Shown here piece after piece: positions 1-6,164 of a stretch of DNA of 12,726 nucleotides. Source of the DNA: Candidatus Kaiserbacteria bacterium (lineage in GTDB: Bacteria > Patescibacteriota > Minisyncoccia > Phycocordibacterales > Phycocordibacteraceae); assembly GCA_023267775.1 (NCBI GenBank), contig JAHFMQ010000021.1, positions 1-12,726 of the forward strand, written 5' to 3'. The notes under the pieces are model-generated. The model was not told the origin of the DNA. It saw nothing but the letters and a program-made list of their open reading frames with translations, and made no database searches. The position numbers and the translations under genes are program-made. The stretch's first letter is position 1; each line of letters starts with the position of its first letter.

Positions 1-542
1 TATAGCAAACACAAATGATACCGACAAAATATAGTCCGGGTTGTGAACTCTTTCCAAAAAATCAGTGCCATAAGAAAGGTGATAGCGGTGTGCCCAGAAA
101 AAAAGAACCCTGTCTGAAGATTCAAATAAGAATAGATTCCATCAAAGAATCCGTAGCCCGGACCAATGGTACCTGGATATATTCCCACATGAGTAAGAGA
201 AATAAAAAATGCTCGTATCGCAATTGAGAGTGCCATGGCTTTGAGTGTAAAGAGAATGTACCGAGGTCTCCAAAAAATAACGAATAACGTCCCAAGAACA
301 ATACTGATAAGCGCCCCCTCAATAATAATTATATTCAGATTAACGACCTTAAGATTATCCAATATGATGTCCCCTACGTAGGTCGATGTCGGACGTACGG
401 AGTACTCAAGTTCATATAAATTGGCGAAATGTTCAAGTACGTAGGACAACATAAGCATCGTAAGTCCTCCGAGGAGTGAATAAATGTACTCCTGTTTGAA
501 TACATCTCTAAGCGTAAATGCGTCGTGCTGTTTTATTTCCAT
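1..542 (-). CDS. PAP2 / sphingomyelin-synthase-like membrane phosphatase, 3' end cut by window edge
   Basis: I translated this frame by hand; it stays open from ATG at 542 to the left edge (180 codons), so the C-terminus is missing. Hydrophobic segments lie at about residues 20-40, 67-91, 95-119, 145-163 and from 169 on. The motif FFFSGHTA at 146-153 matches the second motif (SGH) of the PAP2 phosphatase/haloperoxidase superfamily; the preceding segment with R110 and THVGIYPG, and the pattern DxxLDNL before a membrane segment, resemble the sphingomyelin-synthase-like PAP2 C branch. The third motif (SR...H...D) would lie off the edge. Family members transfer or remove phosphate headgroups on lipids in the membrane; the substrate here is unknown. 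The start is the first ATG: the frame is open further upstream to a TGA near 710 but holds no ATG, GTG or TTG there. No Shine-Dalgarno is visible. The gene diverges from the cold-shock gene. Confidence 0.8.
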   Translation of the reverse strand, partial: MEIKQHDAFTLRDVFKQEYIYSLLGGLTMLMLSYVLEHFANLYELEYSVRPTSTYVGDIILDNLKVVNLNIIIIEGALISIVLGTLFVIFWRPRYILFTLKAMALSIAIRAFFISLTHVGIYPGTIGPGYGFFDGIYSYLNLQTGFFFSGHTAITFLMALIFWKEFTTRTIFCRYHLCLL

Positions 543-562
543 GGGCGCGGATATCAGCGATA

Positions 563-571
563 AGTCTATCA
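563..571 (-). promoter_or_regulatory. candidate extended -10 for the PAP2-like gene
   Basis: TGATAGACT on the minus strand fits TGnTAnnnT, ending 20 bases before the ATG at 542. I see no convincing -35. Supported mainly because the same motif recurs before other genes in the window. Confidence 0.3.
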
Positions 572-688
572 GAGGTGTTCTTTAGAGGGGTGACCTTGAC
601 AGTAAACCACAGGTCTGATACTTTGTATACGTCAACCAGAGCTGGATCCAGAGAAGTGGGATCGAGCTTCCACCTTCGGCTACTGATT

Positions 689-697
689 TGATACCTT
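689..697 (+). promoter_or_regulatory. candidate extended -10 for the cold-shock gene
   Basis: TGATACCTT fits TGnTAnnnT and lies 26 bases before the ATG at 724, predicting a leader of roughly 20 bases without a Shine-Dalgarno. An alternative hexamer, TAATCT at 705-710, would give a still shorter leader. Weak call. Confidence 0.25.
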
Positions 698-723
698 AGT
701 CACATAATCTATCTATCTTCAGT

Positions 724-924
724 ATGCAAGAAGGAATAGTAATCAAGAAGAACGAGAAAGGTTTTGGTTTCATCAAGCGTGATGGCCAGGCCAAAGATCT
801 TTTCTTCCACTCAAACGAGCTCAAGAACATTTCGTTCGATGAACTCCGTGAGGGAGACAAAGTCTCGTTCGAGGTCGGCGACAGCCCAAAAGGCCCAAAC
901 GCCCTCAACGTCAGCAAGATCTAA
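724..924 (+). CDS. cold-shock domain protein, CspA family
   Basis: 66 residues, the usual length for a single-domain bacterial cold-shock protein. The two RNA-binding motifs are both present: KGFGFIKRD (residues 12-20, RNP1) and LFFHSNEL (26-33, RNP2), followed by the DKVSFEV strand and a GPNALNV C-terminal strand. Such five-stranded OB-fold proteins bind single-stranded RNA and DNA and act as RNA chaperones in the cytoplasm. The gene stands alone and is followed 18 bases later by a strong hairpin terminator. No Shine-Dalgarno precedes the ATG. Regulation by cold cannot be read from the sequence. The family call is firm; the paralogue (A, C, E and so on) cannot be assigned. Confidence 0.95.
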   Translation: MQEGIVIKKNEKGFGFIKRDGQAKDLFFHSNELKNISFDELREGDKVSFEVGDSPKGPNALNVSKI

Positions 925-942
925 TACTTTAGATCATGTAAG

Positions 943-970
943 AAAACGTCCCGCTTCGGCGGGACGTTTT
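943..970 (+). terminator. strong hairpin terminator with UUCG tetraloop
   Basis: A perfect 12-bp stem (943-954 with 959-970) closes a TTCG loop over a C-G pair, the classic extra-stable tetraloop. The stem is flanked by its own A4 and T4, so it could act in both directions; it fits termination of the cold-shock transcript. Confidence 0.85.
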
Positions 971-979
971 CATTTGGGG

Positions 980-985
980 TATACT
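980..985 (+). promoter_or_regulatory. candidate -10 (TATACT) for the CofE-like gene
   Basis: TATACT ends 10 bases before the ATG at 996. The -35 region would fall within the preceding terminator hairpin and shows no match, and there is no TGn extension. If used, transcription would start about 4 bases before the start codon. Confidence 0.35.
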
Positions 986-995
986 GAAACGCGTT

Positions 996-1718
996 ATGGT
1001 TGATTCATTCACTCCAAATAAAGGAAGAAATCTCGATGCGGTTGCAGGTGGTGTGCGGTACTTACGTCTCCCCATCAAGACGCGCCTTATTGATCTCGGA
1101 GATGAACTTTTTAAACTTCTTGAGACATACATTGTTCCACATCTGCTGTCTGGAGATATTCTTTTCATCAGTGAAAAGATCGTATGCATCACTCAAGGAC
1201 GTATCATTCGCACAGAAGATGTCCAGACAAGCTGGCTTGCACGACTTCTCGCGAGCAAAGTTCGTAATCACGTGGGCACGCCGCAGTTCCGTGGCCTCGG
1301 GCACGGTACGGCTCCGGCGATGCAGCTTCTTATAGAAGAAGCTGGTTATCCGCGAGTACTTTTCGCAGCAGCAGTTGCGACACTCACACGGCCTCTCGGT
1401 ATTAGAGGTGCCTTCTATTACTTGGTCGGGAAACAAGCCAAATCGATCGACTGCCCCATGTCCTGGACACTTGAACCATTTAAGAACTACGCGAAGCGCG
1501 CGCCGCACGACCCAAATGGTGTCTCACGAAAAATCAAAGACCGCTTTGGCGTCGAGACCGTCATTGTTGATGCAAATTACCGTGGCGCATTCTCTCTTGG
1601 GAAATCCTCGTCTACTATTTCCGAAAAATTCATTCGTGAACTCCTTTTTGATAATCCAGCCGGACAAGACAGCGAAATGACCCCCTTCTTCATAATACGC
1701 AAAGCACCAATTGCTTAG
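996..1718 (+). CDS. CofE-like protein (coenzyme F420-0:L-glutamate ligase fold)
   Basis: 240 residues. The segment at about 53-69 (GDILFISEKIVCITQGR) matches the signature strand-loop of the F420-0:gamma-glutamyl ligase family, where CofE adds glutamate to F420-0 using GTP. A later stretch near residues 192-203, VETVIVDANYRG, resembles the family's DxN region. The middle part (TRPLGIRGAFYYLVGK) and the CPMSWTLEPF segment are typical of the divergent versions found in candidate-phylum genomes rather than archaeal CofE. No other F420 gene is present here, so F420 work is doubtful; an ATP/GTP-dependent glutamate or amino-acid ligation on another substrate is possible. No Shine-Dalgarno is seen; the start follows a TATACT box closely. 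The stop overlaps the next gene's stop by 4 bases. Confidence 0.75.
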   Translation: MVDSFTPNKGRNLDAVAGGVRYLRLPIKTRLIDLGDELFKLLETYIVPHLLSGDILFISEKIVCITQGRIIRTEDVQTSWLARLLASKVRNHVGTPQFRGLGHGTAPAMQLLIEEAGYPRVLFAAAVATLTRPLGIRGAFYYLVGKQAKSIDCPMSWTLEPFKNYAKRAPHDPNGVSRKIKDRFGVETVIVDANYRGAFSLGKSSSTISEKFIRELLFDNPAGQDSEMTPFFIIRKAPIA

Positions 1719-2368
1719 GTTCGCGGATCAGATTTCTGCCATTCGATAATTGAGCCGGCCTTTCTTTCCATGTTGTCTGCTTTGCGAACGTAACACCAAT
1801 TCCCTTCCGGGACAAGATTGTAATGTGGCAAGACACTCAAGGCATCGGCGATGTTCCACAAATCTGTTGTTGATGTAACCCATTCTGTGCCGAAACGTCG
1901 TAAATCAAGCGGTTTGCTATAGCACTCAAGTGTTTTCTCTCCGGTGGAATTGAAGAACCATTCGTGGAAATACGAGAGCGCGAGCTCGCGTGGCGTACGA
2001 TAAATCGGATCACGAAATCTGATGGATGCATGATTGGTCTTACTGATAGCGCCATAGAAACCACCCCGCTTATACAATGCGACCACATGATCTACATCGC
2101 CCTTCCCGAGACGGGCGGAAATATTCATAATGAGCGGAGGTTCACCATGTATCCAAAGCGCAGCGGCGGCAAGCATCGCACCTTCAATGCAGTGCGCCTT
2201 CTTCTTGGACAACACATGATGTGGTGACATATGTGTATCGCCTTTTTTCTCCCAATTCATAGGAATGGTGTCGAGAAAGTCCTGAATCTTAATGGGAGTA
2301 GAAAGTTTAGCAAGCGCCATATATTCCCTCCGCGTAAGACCTGAAGATGCTCTAGTAAGACGATTCAT
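1715..2368 (-). CDS. conserved transglutaminase-like Cys/His protein
   Basis: 217 residues from ATG 2368. The core looks like a widespread uncharacterised family with a transglutaminase-like papain fold: C60 in KKKAHCIEGA at the start of a helix, H94 in DVDHVVALY, and the GAISKTNHASIRFRDPIYRT stretch that follows, with N112 or a nearby polar residue as possible third member. The family has no settled function; peptidase or amidase-type chemistry on a thiol is inference from the Cys-His arrangement. No signal peptide, so cytoplasmic. Two starts compete: 2368, 12 bases after a TAGAGT box (near-leaderless), or 2320, preceded by GGAGG at ideal spacing (201 residues). I keep 2368 because the residues LTRREYMALAKLSTPIKIQDFL look like the family's usual N-terminal helix. 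The gene converges on the CofE-like gene. Confidence 0.75.
   Translation of the reverse strand: MNRLTRASSGLTRREYMALAKLSTPIKIQDFLDTIPMNWEKKGDTHMSPHHVLSKKKAHCIEGAMLAAAALWIHGEPPLIMNISARLGKGDVDHVVALYKRGGFYGAISKTNHASIRFRDPIYRTPRELALSYFHEWFFNSTGEKTLECYSKPLDLRRFGTEWVTSTTDLWNIADALSVLPHYNLVPEGNWCYVRKADNMERKAGSIIEWQKSDPRT
2327..2331 (-). promoter_or_regulatory. Shine-Dalgarno-like GGAGG deciding an alternative start
   Basis: GGAGG on the minus strand lies 6 bases before the in-frame ATG at 2320 of the transglutaminase-like gene. It is one of only two good Shine-Dalgarno matches in the window, but it may just be the codons for Arg-Arg-Glu. Confidence 0.35.
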
Positions 2369-2392
2369 GTGGACAAGGATACTCTAAATAAA

Positions 2393-2422
2393 CAGCAAGC
2401 GCCGCAGATGCGGCGCTTGCTG
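2393..2422 (-). terminator. rho-independent terminator after the 3D-domain gene
   Basis: A perfect GC-rich 13-bp stem (2393-2405 with 2410-2422) with a 4-base loop begins 20 bases after the 3D-domain stop codon. On the minus strand it is followed by TTTATTT. The candidate -10 of the next gene (TAGAGT, 2386-2381) starts inside that T-rich tail. Confidence 0.9.
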
Positions 2423-2441
2423 TGTAGGGTGATCCTGAAAA

Positions 2442-2999
2442 TTATTTAACTGCGAGACCACTATCGCTACCTTTTATAATCTTCGCAAGTTCAATTTGTG
2501 TCTTCGGTATATGGTTGATGGCAACGTGTCCAACAACGCGGACGGTAACTCCAGAACATATCCCGAGTATCACACCTGCATTTTTGGTACCGCCATTTTT
2601 AAGGGCGTAATTTGATTCGGTACTAAAGAGAACGTCAACACGGTTGGTGTATCGAACATTCATAGTGTCGGCGATAACTCGATAACCTATAATAGGAGCG
2701 ACAACATCGTAGCCGCAGTTTTTCTTTGAGGCATCAGTGCCATCAATCTCTATAATGGTGCCGAAAGGAAATTCCTCAGCGAGATCTTGCGAACGTGCTG
2801 CAACAACCTCTGGATTTGAGTATGATCCTGAAGCTGTCTCGAGAGGATTCCCATCGGTCTGTTCTGGTACAGCATTATAGGCCGTAAGAGTTACGGTATA
2901 GCTGGGTGCAGGCATTTGTGGCGCCTGTGCATATGTCGGCATTGCCGCCATACCGCCAGACAAAAGAAAAAAGCCCATTAAGGCTCCTAAAATGGTCAT
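2442..2999 (-). CDS. secreted 3D-domain (double-psi beta-barrel) protein
   Basis: 185 residues. Residues 1-26 form a hydrophobic signal-like segment ending TYAQA before P27, a good signal-peptidase site, though it lacks the usual basic residues at the start; an in-frame TAA four codons upstream rules out a longer start by ATG. The body fits the 3D domain (as in the C-termini of YabE/RpfB-type proteins and MltA-like barrels): YTVTLTAYNAVPEQTDGNP with D49, VIADTMN with D111, and VDVLF with D122, the three conserved aspartates. Two cysteines, C95 and C148, could form a disulfide outside the cell. Such domains act on or bind peptidoglycan, often as lytic transglycosylases. It has its own promoter and terminator, so it is a single-gene unit divergent from the metal ATPase gene. 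Confidence 0.85.
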   Translation of the reverse strand: MTILGALMGFFLLSGGMAAMPTYAQAPQMPAPSYTVTLTAYNAVPEQTDGNPLETASGSYSNPEVVAARSQDLAEEFPFGTIIEIDGTDASKKNCGYDVVAPIIGYRVIADTMNVRYTNRVDVLFSTESNYALKNGGTKNAGVILGICSGVTVRVVGHVAINHIPKTQIELAKIIKGSDSGLAVK

Positions 3000-3044
3000 T
3001 TGGATTAGTTACCGAAACAGCTATTAAGCCACCTCGTTGCCTGC

Positions 3045-3073
3045 ATGCTAGCACATTGACAATATTATGTCAA
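3045..3073 (-). promoter_or_regulatory. promoter of the 3D-domain gene
   Basis: On the minus strand a consensus -35 TTGACA (3073-3068) is followed after exactly 17 bases by TAGCAT (3050-3045), itself preceded by TGC to give an extended -10. Predicted start is near 3038, giving a leader of about 40 bases. This is the best promoter match in the window, and its -35 is one arm of the inverted repeat at 3055-3074. Confidence 0.65.
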
Positions 3074-3074
3074 T
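3055..3074. repeat. perfect inverted repeat, candidate operator
   Basis: ATTGACA (3055-3061) and TGTCAAT (3068-3074) are exact reverse complements around the 6-base spacer ATATTA. It covers the -35 of the 3D-domain promoter and lies just upstream of the ATPase -10 and start, a position fit for a dimeric repressor or activator acting on both genes. No regulator is encoded nearby and I do not match the site to a named family. A coincidence of two outward -35 boxes is the alternative. Confidence 0.5.
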
Positions 3075-3085
3075 AGGTCTGATGT

Positions 3086-3094
3086 TGCTATGCT
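3086..3094 (+). promoter_or_regulatory. candidate extended -10 for the metal ATPase gene
   Basis: TGCTATGCT fits TGnTAnnnT and ends 11 bases before the ATG at 3106, predicting a leader of about 5 bases. No good -35 at 16-18 bases; the right arm of the inverted repeat is at 15-base spacing. Confidence 0.4.
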
Positions 3095-3105
3095 ACCATG
3101 CCGTC

Positions 3106-4956
3106 ATGCACTTTTTAAGTGCTCTTTCCCTTCAAAAAAACGAGGAAATGTCTAAGTTTCTGATACTATATTCTCATATGCATCATTTACGCATAACGAC
3201 CCTGATAGTTCCAGGTGTAGTTGCTTTGTTGTTCGCAGGAGCCCTCTTTACGGCTTCCCCCGACCTTTATCTCATCGCCATCACCATCGGCGTTGCTGAG
3301 ATAGGTGTTGAGGCTTTTCAAAAAATCCGTACCGGCAACTGGTCGCTTGATTACGTCGCGTTTCTCGCGATGTTGCTTGCAGTTTTGACTCATGAATATG
3401 TCGCGGGAACAGTTATCGCACTCATGTACACCGGTGGCGAAGCGCTCGAAGCGTATGCCTCGCGACGGGCTGAAGCGTCTCTCGCGAACCTTCTCGCCCG
3501 AATCCCAAAGACCGCAATTATGAAAAAGGCTGGAGGTAAGACTGAGGAAATACGGCTTGCCGATGTGCCAACAGAAGCAACGATTGTTGTTCGCGGTGGC
3601 GAGCTCGTGCCACTTGATGGCTTTCTCTCGTCAGAAAGTGCGGTACTTAACCTTGCGAACCTCACGGGTGAATCCATGACAGAGACCGTAACTGAGGGCG
3701 CTGCTGTAAAGAGCGGTAGTGTGAACGCTGGGGAAGCTTTTGACCTTGTTGTTTCAGGAACACTCGCGACCTCAACGTACGCAAAAATCGTGGATCTCGT
3801 GAAAAACGCAGAACAAGATCGTGCGCCTTTTGTTCGCCTTACTGCAGAAGCGAACTTACCCTTCACTCTTATTACATTTTGTATTGCTGGTGGCGCATAC
3901 CTACTCACTGGTGACTTGGGTCGTGTACTTGCTGTATTGGTTATCGCAACCCCCTGCCCTCTTATTATTGCGGCGCCTGTCGCATTTATTGGAGGGCTTT
4001 CACGCGCTGCAGGTCGAAACATCATCGTCAAAACACCAACGGCACTTGAAACGGTCGCGCGCGTCACGACTATTTTTTTTGATAAGACTGGCACCTTAAC
4101 GCTTGGCGCGCCTGAACTCACGAACATAACGCTCATGACTACCAGCATGACTGAGAATCAGGTTCTCTCGCTCGCGGCTGCGCTTGAATTTCATTCCATT
4201 CATCCGCTTGCACGCGCGATTATTGCAGAGGCAAAGAAACACAACTTTACGCCTGCTCCTGCACATGAGGTGACAGAAATTCTAGGAAGTGGTATCGACG
4301 GAAGGATCGATGGGCATTCTGTCTCTATACGGCAAGCTCCGGAAGAGCACCACCATGAAGGTGGCATCTCTCTTCTTCTGACCGAAGATGAAAAGTCTCT
4401 CGCTGTATTTCATTTTGCTGATGTGTTGAAAGACAATGCGAAAGAACTCATTGTTGGTCTCGTAAAAAATGGCTACAAGGTTGTTGTGCTGACCGGCGAT
4501 CGAAAAGAAAATGCTAAAACGATATTTAACGGGCTCGCTGTTGGTATCTGTGCTGACTGCACGCCTGAAGACAAGTACCGTATCGTAGATGAGGCCAGGT
4601 CGCGTGGCGAAACCGTCGCGATGGTCGGTGATGGCTTGAATGATGCACCGGCGCTTGCCAAGTCTGACGTTGGCATTGTCTTTTCCGGTACTGAGAATAG
4701 TGCCTCTATTGAAGCCGCGGATGTGGCCGTCCTTGGCCATGATGTTGCTCTCATACATGAACTCTTTTCGTTTTCAAAACGCTCAGTACGTATCGCACGT
4801 GAGAGCGTATATGCTGGCATTGGTCTTTCAACAATTGGAATGTTCATTGCTGCATTCGGATTTATTCCTCCGGTAACTGGAGCAATTCTCCAGGAAGGCA
4901 TCGACGTAGCAGTTATTGTGAACGCTCTCCGCGCTGCCTTCAAACCTCGCACTTAA
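3106..4956 (+). CDS. heavy-metal P1B-type ATPase with TPC ion motif
   Basis: 616 residues from ATG 3106. All P-type ATPase signatures are visible: TGES (T187) in the actuator domain, TPCP at 282-285 in the ion-binding membrane helix, DKTGTLT with phosphorylated D326, the P1B HP motif (H366-P367) in the nucleotide-binding domain, CTPEDK, and GDGLNDAP from 508. Two hydrophobic stretches near the N-terminus (LRITTLIVPGVVALLFAGAL and on) and GGEALEAYA fit the P1B layout; the C-terminal helices end QEGIDVAVIVNALRA. There is no N-terminal HMA or CxxC metal-binding domain. Metal-ATPases usually carry CPC, CPH or SPC; TPC is the variant noted in P1B-5-like pumps. Substrate is not known from sequence. 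The frame is open to 3067, but a start there would put the candidate promoter in the coding region; 3148 or 3181 are later alternatives. A HHHEGG run lies in the nucleotide domain. Confidence 0.93.
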   Translation: MHFLSALSLQKNEEMSKFLILYSHMHHLRITTLIVPGVVALLFAGALFTASPDLYLIAITIGVAEIGVEAFQKIRTGNWSLDYVAFLAMLLAVLTHEYVAGTVIALMYTGGEALEAYASRRAEASLANLLARIPKTAIMKKAGGKTEEIRLADVPTEATIVVRGGELVPLDGFLSSESAVLNLANLTGESMTETVTEGAAVKSGSVNAGEAFDLVVSGTLATSTYAKIVDLVKNAEQDRAPFVRLTAEANLPFTLITFCIAGGAYLLTGDLGRVLAVLVIATPCPLIIAAPVAFIGGLSRAAGRNIIVKTPTALETVARVTTIFFDKTGTLTLGAPELTNITLMTTSMTENQVLSLAAALEFHSIHPLARAIIAEAKKHNFTPAPAHEVTEILGSGIDGRIDGHSVSIRQAPEEHHHEGGISLLLTEDEKSLAVFHFADVLKDNAKELIVGLVKNGYKVVVLTGDRKENAKTIFNGLAVGICADCTPEDKYRIVDEARSRGETVAMVGDGLNDAPALAKSDVGIVFSGTENSASIEAADVAVLGHDVALIHELFSFSKRSVRIARESVYAGIGLSTIGMFIAAFGFIPPVTGAILQEGIDVAVIVNALRAAFKPRT

Positions 4957-4964
4957 AAAGAAGC

Positions 4965-4993
4965 CCCTCAGTCGCATGTTATGCGACTGAGGG
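4965..4993 (-). terminator. hairpin terminator between convergent ATPase and PLP-enzyme genes
   Basis: A perfect 13-bp stem (4965-4977 with 4981-4993) with a 3-base loop sits between the ATPase stop and the PLP-enzyme stop. On the minus strand it is followed by GCTTCTTTTT, so it ends the PLP-enzyme transcript best; on the plus strand the tail is poor in T, so it may work only partly there. Confidence 0.85.
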
Positions 4994-5015
4994 TCTATGT
5001 AGCCGATTTCCGACT

Positions 5016-6053
5016 TCATCTGTTCACTTTCGAAAGAAGCTCCAACGTCACCGGCTGATGTACGGAGAACTCCTTCTTCTTCACCTCACCAAAGTAGAGG
5101 GCAGTGTAGGAACGGTAGTTGTCGGGACCGAATATGACAACGTAGATCTTTCCGTCTTGTCTCCTGAATTGGTCTAATGTTCCGGCTTGTTGATGTTTTT
5201 GAACGAAACTGGCTGCACCAACATAGGCGAGACCAAAACTTGGTCCTAGCTGTTGAAGGACATGCTCCCATGAAAGGTAGCTGAACAGAAATGCCGCCCG
5301 CCGTGTACCGAACTGTATGTCCTCCTTCGAACAGAGCGACACCCAAGGTTGACGTATGTCGCGTTCAATACTAGCGAGCGTACGCGCTCCGGGCACTTCC
5401 TCGTCTGGAGCGCACATGACTGGGATGATTTTCGTACCCAGGCCATAATCCCGTGCATACATGGCGAGTCCGCAATATGTCCCCATAGTGCCACCCGGCA
5501 CAGCAAGAATTGATATCTCTGACTGTTGCTTCCACAACTGGGGGGCAAGATACGTGTAATGTGCCTTCCAGTTCCATGATTTGGCATACTGGTCTGGATT
5601 GTAATAACCGAGCTGGCTACCGAGCCGACGAGCGAACTCCACTGTACTCTCATCGGATTCAAACAAGGCCTGTGGGCGGATGCGCTTCCCGAAGATCCGT
5701 ATCGCGTCAATTTTGTCTTGTGGTACATCCCCCGTAATTACAGGCCAGAATCTTAGGTTTAGCGCAGTGCATACCTGACCCATACCATGACCAGTGTTTC
5801 CGCTCGTCGCCTCGACAACAATCGTGTCCGATTCAATCATCCCCTCCTCGATGCCCTGCTTGATGCCTTCTCGAGCCATGTACCACTTGCTATGTGGCAC
5901 TTCCCCAGGGACTCCTGCGGCAAGCAAGACAATACCATCATCAAAGAATGGGTTAAGTTCCCGCGGGAACGGTGCAGAAACTCGAACGAGCCGCAGACGT
6001 GATGGATTCGAGTCCTCCCAGAAAGGGTGCCCTAACATCTCTTTTTTTGTCAT
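5016..6053 (-). CDS. cysteine-synthase-like PLP-dependent enzyme (fold type II)
   Basis: 345 residues from ATG 6053, chosen because AGGAGG precedes it by 6 bases; the frame is open for 17 more codons upstream. Fold type II marks: PLP lysine probably K56 in HSKWYMA, the substrate/phosphate loop EATSGNTGHG (81-90), YYNPDQYAKSWN (150-161) matching the DQ.ANP segment of cysteine synthases, and the PLP-phosphate loop PGGTMGT (186-192). Members of this family carry out beta-replacement or beta-elimination on serine, acetylserine or similar substrates. The divergent PLP loop and the unusual C-terminal third (GPDNYRSY) mean I cannot name the reaction; true cysteine synthase, cystathionine synthase-type and other activities remain open. 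It lies 111 bases downstream of panD on the same strand, with a possible promoter between. It ends in TGA. Confidence 0.85.
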   Translation of the reverse strand: MTKKEMLGHPFWEDSNPSRLRLVRVSAPFPRELNPFFDDGIVLLAAGVPGEVPHSKWYMAREGIKQGIEEGMIESDTIVVEATSGNTGHGMGQVCTALNLRFWPVITGDVPQDKIDAIRIFGKRIRPQALFESDESTVEFARRLGSQLGYYNPDQYAKSWNWKAHYTYLAPQLWKQQSEISILAVPGGTMGTYCGLAMYARDYGLGTKIIPVMCAPDEEVPGARTLASIERDIRQPWVSLCSKEDIQFGTRRAAFLFSYLSWEHVLQQLGPSFGLAYVGAASFVQKHQQAGTLDQFRRQDGKIYVVIFGPDNYRSYTALYFGEVKKKEFSVHQPVTLELLSKVNR

Positions 6054-6059
6054 TTCCTT

Positions 6060-6065
6060 CCTCCT
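6060..6065 (-). promoter_or_regulatory. Shine-Dalgarno of the PLP-enzyme gene
   Basis: AGGAGG on the minus strand with a 6-base spacer before ATG 6053 fixes the start, and stands out because most starts in the window lack one. Confidence 0.85.
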
Positions 6066-6124
6066 TTTTCTGCAGTTGTGTAAGAAACCATGTTGTCTTT
6101 TCAATCAAATAGCTTCTGTTGCAG

Positions 6125-6152
6125 AGCATACGCCCTAATGCGGGTTGTGCAA
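6125..6152 (-). promoter_or_regulatory. candidate promoter of the PLP-enzyme gene
   Basis: On the minus strand TTGCAC (6152-6147), 16 bases, then TATGCT (6130-6125). It would give a leader of about 65 bases carrying the Shine-Dalgarno, so this gene could be expressed apart from panD. Moderate match only. Confidence 0.35.
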
Positions 6153-6164
6153 CTGATCTGAATT

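Larger units (their letters stand above)
543..723. other. divergent intergenic region, no gene recognised
   Basis: 181 bases separate the PAP2-like start (minus) from the cold-shock start (plus). No tRNA-like cloverleaf or inverted repeat stands out. The minus frame in phase with the PAP2 gene is open for about 54 codons here but has no usual start codon, so I treat it as noncoding or as a decayed extension. Confidence 0.5.

Noticed and set aside
15..322. Small open frames on both strands near the left edge
   Set aside because: They overlap the PAP2-like frame, which is open to the window edge and carries the SGHTA motif; the small frames look like shadows.
640..690. tRNA-like stretch with GATCGAGCTTCC
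   Set aside because: No proper T-loop, acceptor stem or anticodon arm could be drawn on either strand.
3067..3105. Earlier ATPase start at 3067
   Set aside because: It would place the inverted repeat arm and the candidate -10 in coding sequence and adds a stretch not expected before the first membrane helix.
3390..4148. 252-codon minus-strand open frame inside the ATPase gene
   Set aside because: It is antisense to conserved P-type ATPase coding sequence, is rich in Ser/Arg/Ala from mirrored codons and shows no domain.
5016..5018. UGA recoded as glycine
   Set aside because: TGA ends the PLP-enzyme gene just before a terminator, reading through adds only a few residues, and no other gene contains an in-frame TGA.
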